Shown: positions 1 to 7,123 of the stretch, in pieces | How the letters are laid out: each line of letters opens with the position of its first letter | How positions within the stretch are numbered: position 1 is the first letter of the stretch | Origin: Gammaproteobacteria bacterium | Lineage (GTDB): Bacteria > Pseudomonadota > Gammaproteobacteria > Natronospirales > REEB76 | Assembly (NCBI GenBank): GCA_027317045.1 | Contig: DAHVFI010000303.1 | Location: 1-28,148, forward strand | DNA: 28,148 nucleotides | Reading direction: 5' to 3' | The notes under the pieces: generated by a model | What the model was told of the DNA's origin: nothing | Database searches by the model: none | What the model saw: only the letters and a program-made list of their open reading frames with translations | Made by a program: the position numbers and the translations under genes

Positions 1-519
1 GTGCATGGCGATGCGTTCGAGGCCATAGGTGATTTCGCCGGACACCGGACGGCATTCGAGTCCGCCGACCTGCTGGAAATAGGTGAACTGGCTCACTTCC
101 ATACCGTTCAGCCATACTTCCCAGCCAAGCCCCCAGGCGCCCAATGTCGGCGATTCCCAGTTGTCTTCCACAAAACGGATGTCGTTGATCAGCGGGTCCA
201 GGCCCAGGGTCTTTAGAGACCCCAGATACAGTTCCTGAATATTATCCGGGGAGGGTTTGAGTATTACCTGGAACTGATAGTAGTGCTGCAACCGGTTGGG
301 GTTTTCGCCATAACGGCCGTCAGTGGGCCGGCGGCAGGGCTGCACGTAGGCGGCCCTCCAGGGCTCCGGGCCGATGGCTCGCAGGAAAGTGGCGGGGTGG
401 AAGGTGCCCGCGCCCACGGGCATATCCAGGGGCTGCAGCAGTACGCAACCCTGACGGAGCCAGTATTGCTGCAAGGCGAGGATAAGATTCTGGAAGGTCG
501 CGGGGGTTCTGGCGCTCAT
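1..519 (-). CDS. glyQ: Glycine--tRNA ligase alpha subunit (N-terminal part, runs off window)
   Basis: This is the catalytic alpha chain of the two-subunit bacterial glycyl-tRNA synthetase, which charges tRNA-Gly in the cytoplasm together with GlyS. The 173 codons seen are typical of the family from the first residues: an N-terminal TFQNLILALQQYW segment, a QPLDMPVGAGTFHPATFLR stretch, a GRYGENPNRLQHYYQFQVI block, and later a WGLGWEVWLNGMEVSQF stretch. The ATG at 519 is chosen because family proteins begin about here. No strong ribosome site precedes it. The 3' end of the gene lies beyond position 1, and glyS would be expected further that way but is not in the window. The gene is divergent from glnA, with 244 bp between the two starts. 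The assignment is very secure. Confidence 0.97.
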   Translation of the reverse strand, partial: MSARTPATFQNLILALQQYWLRQGCVLLQPLDMPVGAGTFHPATFLRAIGPEPWRAAYVQPCRRPTDGRYGENPNRLQHYYQFQVILKPSPDNIQELYLGSLKTLGLDPLINDIRFVEDNWESPTLGAWGLGWEVWLNGMEVSQFTYFQQVGGLECRPVSGEITYGLERIAMH

Positions 520-561
520 TATCTTGTACGGTCGGCGTCCCGCCCGGCTTGAAGGCCGCCA

Positions 562-591
562 AGTATAGCTTCTTCAATAAGTCACTGACAC
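562..591 (-). promoter_or_regulatory. Possible sigma-70 promoter of glyQ
   Basis: On the minus strand a TATACT -10 element (562-567) lies 18 bp downstream of a GTGTCA -35-like element (586-591, four of six matches). This would start transcription near 555 and leave a leader of about 36 nt before glyQ. The -10 is good and the -35 is mediocre, so this is a tentative call. Confidence 0.4.
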
Positions 592-624
592 AAATCCGGG
601 AACTGGCTGCCTCAGGATCAGTTT

Positions 625-641
625 TGCACCATTGTGGTGCG
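625..641 (+). promoter_or_regulatory. NtrC binding site upstream of glnA
   Basis: TGCACCATTGTGGTGCG matches the NtrC consensus TGCACY-N5-GGTGCA at every defined base except the last. Its centre lies about 95 bp upstream of the start expected from the sigma-54 promoter at 702-718, which is a normal distance for an enhancer site. NtrB and NtrC are encoded a few kilobases downstream in the same window. By analogy with enteric glnA, NtrC-P bound here would activate glnA under nitrogen limitation. Confidence 0.85.
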
Positions 642-701
642 GTTCAGGTCAACTAAGAGGATTCGGCTTTGAAGAAATGCCTGATTGACAGGGGGTTTCG
701 T

Positions 702-718
702 TTGGCACGCGGATTGCT
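702..718 (+). promoter_or_regulatory. Sigma-54 (RpoN) promoter of glnA
   Basis: TTGGCACG, four bases, then TTGCT matches the -24/-12 consensus, with exactly 10 bp between the GG (704-705) and the GC (716-717). Transcription would start near 728, giving a leader of about 35 nt to the glnA ATG at 764. With the upstream NtrC site this forms a classic nitrogen-regulated glnA promoter. Confidence 0.93.
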
Positions 719-763
719 GCTCTTTAAAGGTAATTTCCGCAATTCTCACCTCCGGAGTTTCCC

Positions 764-2173
764 ATGCCCTCCAAAGATGTCTTGGATCTGATTGTCAAAG
801 AAAACGCGAAATTTGTGGACTTTCGCTTCACTGACAGCCGCGGCAAGGAGCAGCACGTAAGTGTGCCGGCGCATACCGTGGACGAAGAACTGTTTGAGGA
901 TGGCAAAATGTTTGACGGCTCTTCCATTGCCGGCTGGAAGGGAATCAATGAGTCCGACATGATCTTGATGCCCGATCCCGGCAGCGCGATTATCGACCCG
1001 TTCTTCGAGGAGCCTACCGTCAATCTGCGTTGCGACGTTATCGAACCGGCCACCATGCAGGGCTATGGGCGTGATCCACGCTCCCTCGCCAAACGTGCCG
1101 AGGCCTATCTGAAATCCACCGGCATCGCCGATACCGCTTACTTCGGACCGGAGAACGAATTTTTCATCTTTGACGACATCCGCTGGGGCGCCGATATCAG
1201 CGGCTCCTTCTACAAGATTGATTCCAAGGAAGCCGGCTGGAATTCCGAGCGCGTTTACGAGGGTGGCAATATCGGCCACCGTCCCGGCATCAAGGGCGGC
1301 TATTTCCCGGTGCCGCCAGTGGATGCCTTGCAGGACATCCGCTCCGCCATGTGCATGGCGCTGGAAGACATGGGCTTGAAAACCGAAGTGCACCATCATG
1401 AGGTGGCAACCGCAGGTCAGTGCGAAATCGGTGTGGCCTTCGGCACGCTCGTCAAGAAGGCCGACGAAGTGCAGATCCTCAAGTATGCGGTCATGAACGT
1501 GGCTCACGCTTATGGTAAAACCGCCACCTTCATGCCCAAACCCCTGGTGGGCGACAACGGCAGTGGCATGCATGTACATCAGTCGCTGGCCAAGGATGGT
1601 AAAAACCTGTTCAGCGGCGACCTCTATGGCGGGTTGTCGGAACTGGCGCTCTACTATATCGGCGGCATCATCAAGCATGCACGCGCGCTGAATGCCTTTA
1701 CCAACGCCAGCACCAACAGCTACAAGCGCCTGGTACCGCACTTCGAAGCACCGGTAATGCTGGCTTACTCCGCCCGCAACCGTTCTGCCTCCATCCGCAT
1801 TCCCTACGTATCCAGTCCCAAAAAGCGCCGTATTGAGGTACGTTTCCCGGATGCCAGCGGCAACCCCTATTTCGCCTTTAGCGCCATGATGATGGCCGGC
1901 TTGGACGGCATCCAAAACAAGATCCATCCGGGCGAAGCCATGGACAAGGATCTTTATGATCTGCCGCCAGAGGAGGAAAAAAATATTCCCCAGGTTTGCT
2001 ATTCACTGGATATGGCGTTGGAATATTTGGACAAGGACCGCGGCTTTCTGAAAGCCGGCGGTGTGTTCACCGACGATGTGATTGATGCCTACATCGGGCT
2101 CAAGATGCAAGAAGTCACGCGTCTGCGTATGACCACGCATCCGGTGGAATTTGACATGTATTTCAGCTTGTAA
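764..2173 (+). CDS. glnA: Type I glutamine synthetase
   Basis: This enzyme makes glutamine from glutamate, ammonia and ATP, acts as a cytoplasmic dodecamer, and is the main entry of ammonia into metabolism. At 469 residues it is the usual length for the bacterial GSI-beta class. Visible signatures are MFDGSSIAGWKGI near residue 46, the metal-binding ENEFF segment, the EVHHHEVATAGQCEI stretch, the ATP-region FMPKPLVGDNGSGMH, and KRLVPHFEAPV. The adenylylation tyrosine sits in KDLYDLPPEE at residue 398, counting Met (the classical Tyr397), so GlnE-type covalent control is expected. The start ATG is preceded by CACCTCCGGAGTTTCCC, which holds a CGGAG ribosome site. The gene is driven by the NtrC/sigma-54 promoter just upstream. 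Confidence 0.99.
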   Translation: MPSKDVLDLIVKENAKFVDFRFTDSRGKEQHVSVPAHTVDEELFEDGKMFDGSSIAGWKGINESDMILMPDPGSAIIDPFFEEPTVNLRCDVIEPATMQGYGRDPRSLAKRAEAYLKSTGIADTAYFGPENEFFIFDDIRWGADISGSFYKIDSKEAGWNSERVYEGGNIGHRPGIKGGYFPVPPVDALQDIRSAMCMALEDMGLKTEVHHHEVATAGQCEIGVAFGTLVKKADEVQILKYAVMNVAHAYGKTATFMPKPLVGDNGSGMHVHQSLAKDGKNLFSGDLYGGLSELALYYIGGIIKHARALNAFTNASTNSYKRLVPHFEAPVMLAYSARNRSASIRIPYVSSPKKRRIEVRFPDASGNPYFAFSAMMMAGLDGIQNKIHPGEAMDKDLYDLPPEEEKNIPQVCYSLDMALEYLDKDRGFLKAGGVFTDDVIDAYIGLKMQEVTRLRMTTHPVEFDMYFSL

Positions 2174-2198
2174 CGCTGAACAGAAGCAATCGTGGTGT

Positions 2199-2756
2199 AT
2201 GCCGATTCGTTTTGCGATACCCGGTGACGTGCCCGGCATAAATGCTATTTATGGGCCGTTTGTCACTGACAATGCCGTATCGTTTGAGTTGGAACCACCT
2301 TCCGATGAGCGCATGGGAGAGCGCATCACAGGTACGTTGCAACAATTTCCCTGGCTGGTGAGTTATTCCGGCGATCGGGTGCTCGGCTATGCTTACGCAA
2401 GTCAGTACCGGCAAAGAGCTGCGTATCAATGGACCGTTGAGACAACGGTGTATGTGGACGCGCAAAGCCGGCGAACCGGTATTGCACGCGGACTATATCA
2501 ACGGCTGTTTGCGATTCTGCGGCAACAAGGTTATTACACAGCCTACGCCGGTATTGCCTTGCCAAATCAGGGCAGCATTGCCCTGCACCAGGCCTTGGGG
2601 TTTGAGTCCATCGGAATTTGTCGAGCTGCAGGTTATAAGCTCGGTGCTTGGCATGATGTCAGTTGGTGGCAAAGACCCCTGGGCAATTACGATTCACCGG
2701 CAAGGCCGCCAAAACCACTCCCGCAGTTACGCGCCGCACTGGGTGAGTTGACGTGA
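2199..2756 (+). CDS. GNAT acetyltransferase of the phosphinothricin/methionine sulfoximine N-acetyltransferase type
   Basis: This 185-residue protein matches the phosphinothricin acetyltransferase (Pat/Bar) family nearly end to end. It has a PWLVSY strand, then GYAYASQYRQRAAYQWTVE followed by TTVYV, with the family's conserved glutamate in WTVE. The acetyl-CoA loop is RRTGIARGLY, followed by GIALPNQGSIALHQALGF, RAAGYKLG and WHDVSWWQRPL. Such enzymes transfer acetyl from acetyl-CoA to the amino group of glutamine synthetase inhibitors or of methionine sulfone/sulfoximine. The start is set at MPIRFAIPGD; an in-frame upstream ATG overlaps glnA and adds unrelated residues. The gene begins only 25 bp after glnA on the same strand, so it is probably co-transcribed with the enzyme such inhibitors attack. 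The substrate is inferred from the family. Confidence 0.88.
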   Translation: MPIRFAIPGDVPGINAIYGPFVTDNAVSFELEPPSDERMGERITGTLQQFPWLVSYSGDRVLGYAYASQYRQRAAYQWTVETTVYVDAQSRRTGIARGLYQRLFAILRQQGYYTAYAGIALPNQGSIALHQALGFESIGICRAAGYKLGAWHDVSWWQRPLGNYDSPARPPKPLPQLRAALGELT

Positions 2757-3138
2757 GCGGTCGGCAGGCATAAAAACTCGGCGTATCGGGGGGATGGGAA
2801 ACGGTACGCTGGCAGGCTTCCGGGCGTTGGGGAGACACCCGGCCGGTCACGAAAGGGAGAGACGGGGCCAGTTCAGCGCAGCGGGGAGGTGCGCCGTTGG
2901 GACCTGTTGGCCAAGTATCCGGGTTACCGGGGACTTAAGCTTGGCGGGTCTGCACGGGTCAGGCCACATACTGAGATTAGACTGTCCAGTCCATTTTTGC
3001 AGGCGCCAGTGAGAAAGCTAGCCGCGCTTTCATTGTAATGACTCGAGGTCATCCCGATGCCGTGATGAGCTGGTAACCCCCGACTTTTTTTAAAGACTGG
3101 TACTTGTCCGCTCCCCGCAAACTGGCTAGGCTGCCCTC
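2757..3138. other. Gene-free, structured intergenic stretch
   Basis: No convincing gene is present; a 72-codon frame at 2794-3012 has no recognisable features. The plus strand carries several short perfect hairpins: GACT/AGTC at 2980-2991, GAAAGC/GCTTTC at 3013-3031, and ATGAC/GTCAT at 3038-3052. A possible 8-bp long-range helix joins GGGTTACC (2921-2928) to GGTAACCC (3072-3079). A run of seven T follows at 3085-3091. An untranslated RNA ending near 3091 is possible, but I recognise no known family. The end of the stretch carries the putative promoter of the DUF4124 gene. Confidence 0.4.
3104..3132 (+). promoter_or_regulatory. Putative promoter of the DUF4124 gene, predicting a leaderless transcript
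   Basis: TTGTCC (3104-3109) and TAGGCT (3127-3132) are separated by 17 bp. The usual six-base gap after the -10 element places the first transcribed base at 3139, which is the A of the ATG. There is no clear ribosome site upstream of that ATG. The -10 hexamer is weak, so the call is tentative. Confidence 0.35.
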
Positions 3139-3672
3139 ATGTACAAAGCCGTATTTCTGATCTTATTGGCCCTGGTTCTTGGTGCTGGTTTGGCCAAGGC
3201 CGACGCCGTCTACAAATGGGTGGATGCTCAGGGCAATGTGCATTACACGGACTACCCGCGCCCGGGTGCCGAAAAAGTACAATTGCCCAAGACCCAGACT
3301 TACCAGCCACCCTCCATGACTGATACGCCAACACCCACTCCCGGCGCATCTAGCGCAGCTCCCATGACAGGCTATAAAGAATTCACCATTGCTTCGCCGG
3401 CGAGCCAGGCGAATCTTTGGTATGTGCATGAGGTCCAGGTTGCAGTAAGCCTGTCTCCCGAATTGCACTCCGGCGACACCCTTACCTATCGGCTGGATGG
3501 TCAGAGTATCGGCCCAACCACACAGACCAGTGTTACCTTCAAGAACATTGCCCGGGGTGAACACACAGCTTCAGTCACCCTGAACAGCGCCAATGGTGCC
3601 ACCTTGTCAGCCGGCCCCATCACCTTTTTTGTGCACCAGAAGACCATCTTAAGTCCGAAACCGCCCCGATAA
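3139..3672 (+). CDS. DUF4124-domain periplasmic protein
   Basis: This 177-residue protein of unknown function has an N-terminal signal peptide (MYKAVFLILLALVLGAGLAKA), then DAVYKWVDAQGNVHYTDYPRPGAEKVQLP, which is the characteristic DUF4124 motif. A Pro/Thr/Ser-rich linker lies around residues 56-75. The C-terminal half (residues 80-170) looks like an all-beta, immunoglobulin-type domain, with alternating hydrophobic strands and a GDTLTYRLDGQSIG segment. It should act in the periplasm. It stands directly before ntrB, with 17 bp from its stop codon to the ntrB start. Proteins with this N-terminal domain are often found beside glnA/ntrBC in gammaproteobacteria, but no biochemical role is established and none is claimed here. 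Confidence 0.85.
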   Translation: MYKAVFLILLALVLGAGLAKADAVYKWVDAQGNVHYTDYPRPGAEKVQLPKTQTYQPPSMTDTPTPTPGASSAAPMTGYKEFTIASPASQANLWYVHEVQVAVSLSPELHSGDTLTYRLDGQSIGPTTQTSVTFKNIARGEHTASVTLNSANGATLSAGPITFFVHQKTILSPKPPR

Positions 3673-3673
3673 A

Positions 3674-3704
3674 GAGCATTTGCACTATAATGGTGCAAAT
3701 GCTC
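3674..3704 (+). promoter_or_regulatory. Perfect NtrC box inside a 12-bp dyad lying over the ntrB start codon
   Basis: TGCACT-ATAAT-GGTGCA (3681-3697) fits the NtrC consensus perfectly. It is embedded in a longer exact inverted repeat, GAGCATTTGCAC (3674-3685) and GTGCAAATGCTC (3693-3704), around a 7-nt centre. The centre contains TATAAT (3686-3691), a consensus -10 hexamer, and the ATG at 3690. NtrC bound here would cover both the -10 element and the start region, as at the repressed enteric glnL promoter. In read-through mRNA the dyad could also fold into a hairpin with the AUG in its loop region. Confidence 0.85.
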
Positions 3705-4773
3705 GACTTAGAGCTTTCAAATTTTTTCGCTTTATTGCTGGAAAATCAGACCACCGGTCTACTCTGGCTGGATGCGACGTTCCGTCTGCGTTATCTGAAC
3801 CCAGCCGCGGAAACCCTTCTGGATCTGGATGGGAGGCGTTGCATCGGCTCGGCCCTGACCAGCAGTCTGCCTGAAGCCGACGATCTCACAGCCATTCTGC
3901 AACGGGTGCTGGATACCCGGGAAACCGTAACCCGGCGAGAGTTGGGCTTGGTAGTCGGCGCTGCCAACGCACGCCGCACCGTTACCGCGGACTGCACCGT
4001 CAGTCCCATGGTAGACAAGCAAGGCGATGTCAAACTGTTGGTAGAACTGGTTCCTCAAGACCGGTACTTGCGTATCAGCCGCGAGGCAGCCCTCAGCGCC
4101 CAGAGCGCAGCCAATCGCTCCTTGGCTCTAAAGCTGGCTCATGAAATCAAGAATCCTCTGGGCGGTCTACGGGGGGCGGCTCAATTATTGGCACGCCGGT
4201 TGGATGACCCGGGGCTTTTGGAGTACACCCGGGTCATCGTAAGTGAAGCGGATCGTTTGACGGCGCTGGTGGATTCTCTGCTCGGACCGCCCCAAGCACT
4301 CAGGCGCGTGGAGACCAACATCCACGAATTACTTGAACATGTGGTACAGCTTTTGCAAGCCGCTGCACCCGGCAAATTCAAGATCAATCGCGACTACGAT
4401 CCCAGTCTGCCGATGCTGCAGCTGGATCGAAACCAAATCATTCAAGCCCTGCTCAATCTCGCCAAAAACGCCTGTGAAGCATTGGGTGAGCGCGGCATCA
4501 TTGTTTTCAGGAGTCGTGCTTTGCGGCAGTTTACCCTCCATGGCATCCGTCATCGGCTGGTAGCTTGCGTGGAGATTGAGGATAACGGTCCCGGCATCCC
4601 GCCGGAATTAGCGCTGCAGCTGTTCAGTCCGCTGGTAAGTCGCAAACCCAATGGTGCCGGTCTTGGCCTTAGTATCGCTCAGGAACTGGTTAGCCGCCAT
4701 GGCGGACTCATCGAATGCGCGAGCGTACCGGGGCGCACTGCCTTTTCCATTCTGCTTCCCATCGGGGGCAACC

Positions 4774-4793
<20 letters not shown>
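3690..4793 (+). CDS. ntrB: Nitrogen regulation sensor histidine kinase/phosphatase NtrB
   Basis: NtrB phosphorylates and dephosphorylates NtrC in response to PII and thus to nitrogen status. The 367 residues show an N-terminal PAS domain (about residues 10-115, with LLWLDATFRLRYLNPAAETLL) and no membrane segment. The H-box LAHEIKNPLGGLRGAAQLL follows with the phospho-histidine near residue 151, then a conserved RDYDPSLP stretch, the N-box QALLNLAKNACEAL, the G1 box VEIEDNGPGIPP and the G2 box NGAGLGLSIAQELV. The length and order match enteric NtrB. The start could be the ATG at 3690 or the in-frame ATG at 3699; the latter would fit a transcript from the TATAAT at 3686-3691. Neither has a good ribosome site. 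The end overlaps ntrC by 20 bp. Confidence 0.96.
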
Positions 4794-6186
<1,393 letters not shown>

Positions 6187-6197
6187 TTTATGCATCG

Positions 6198-6662
6198 CTA
6201 AAAGGTCACGGTGGCGAAAATACTATCGGTGTAGCTTCCTGGAACAATATTTTCCAGAGCCGGAATTTGGCCATAGATCCTGATACGCACAGTATTGTTT
6301 TTGAAGTTTCTGCTGACGGTCTGGGTACCGCCGGTGCCGTCACCAAAGATGATCACCCGTGCTGCCGTGGTGTACAAGTTGTAATTTAGTTGGTCGCTGG
6401 TGGTACCGCTAGTCATGTAACGGGGATTGTAGGAACCGCTCTGACCGGAACTGAGTGCCGCCGTAAGCGTGCCTTTGCCATTGCAGATGACGGTAATACG
6501 CCCCGTGCGGTTGAGCGGACTGGTTGAAAACGGATTATAGTTGCCGTATGCAATCGGTTGAGCCGTGACGGTGCAAGTTGCGGCCCATAGCATATTGGGT
6601 AAGGGGAAGGCTATGCCTGCGCATAGCAGCAACATGATTGTGGGACGATTAAGCTGTTTCAT
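6198..6662 (-). CDS. SCPU (spore coat U) domain pilus subunit, small, last in operon
   Basis: This is a 154-residue secreted subunit of a Csu-like archaic chaperone-usher pilus. The signal peptide ends around WAATCTV. The single SCPU domain shows the family pattern: a first cysteine in ATCTV, GNYNP, a second cysteine in ITVICNGKGT, YNLYTTAA, a FGDGTGG turn, VYGQ-like RIYGQIPA and the terminal PGSYTDSIFATVTF strand used for donor-strand exchange. It starts 2 bp after the stop of the upstream SCPU gene (6665-7123) and is clearly its paralogue. Being last in the operon, it may be a tip or minor subunit, which in other Csu systems is a single larger protein. That role is inference. Confidence 0.88.
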   Translation of the reverse strand: MKQLNRPTIMLLLCAGIAFPLPNMLWAATCTVTAQPIAYGNYNPFSTSPLNRTGRITVICNGKGTLTAALSSGQSGSYNPRYMTSGTTSDQLNYNLYTTAARVIIFGDGTGGTQTVSRNFKNNTVRIRIYGQIPALENIVPGSYTDSIFATVTF

Positions 6663-6664
6663 GA

Positions 6665-7123
6665 TTAAAAATTCACCGTTACTGTAATCGAGTCGCTATA
6701 ACTGCCTGGTATCACATTTTGCTGAGCGGTACTCTGTCCGTAAACACTAAACGTTGTGGTGCTATTATTTTTGAATGTCTGGACGATATCACCCGTGCCA
6801 CCGGTACCGTTCCCCCATACGGTGACCAGGCTGGCCGTGGTGTAAAGATTATAAGTCAGGATATTCGTGCCACTTTTCATGACGCGCGGGAAATAACTAC
6901 CGTTGCCACCGGTGCTGAGGTCCACAGTCATGGTGCCCTTACCACGGGTGCAGTTCACGGTAATGAGATTAGTCCCAGTACCAATCGTGGGTGCTGTACT
7001 CATCGGATCGTAATTGCCGAAATTAAAATTATTGGTAGCTACGGTGCACGTCGCCGCATAAGTTATGGAGGACGTGAGCAGTGCAATACTCACTAAAACT
7101 AGAATGCAAAGACCACGCATCAC
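6665..7123 (-). CDS. SCPU domain pilus subunit, small, second to last in operon
   Basis: This 152-residue subunit has a signal peptide (to about ITYA) and one SCPU domain. The landmarks are ATCTVATNNFNFGNYDP, ITVNCTRGKGTMTVDL, YNLYTTASLVTVWGNGTGG, VYGQSTAQQNVIPGSYSD and a terminal TVTVNF strand. It resembles its downstream neighbour over the whole length, consistent with tandem duplication. The frame opens with GTG at 7123 followed immediately by ATG at 7120. The GTG overlaps the usher stop by four bases and lies 8 nt from an AAAGGA ribosome site, so it may be preferred; starting at the ATG only drops one residue. Translation is coupled to the usher. Confidence 0.87.
   Translation of the reverse strand: MMRGLCILVLVSIALLTSSITYAATCTVATNNFNFGNYDPMSTAPTIGTGTNLITVNCTRGKGTMTVDLSTGGNGSYFPRVMKSGTNILTYNLYTTASLVTVWGNGTGGTGDIVQTFKNNSTTTFSVYGQSTAQQNVIPGSYSDSITVTVNF

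Noticed and set aside
746..1927. 393-codon minus frame opposite glnA
   Set aside because: It is a shadow of glnA, with no domain signature.
2794..3012. 72-codon plus frame in the intergenic block
   Set aside because: It has no ribosome site, Gly/Arg-rich composition and no homologous pattern. The region looks like structured non-coding DNA.
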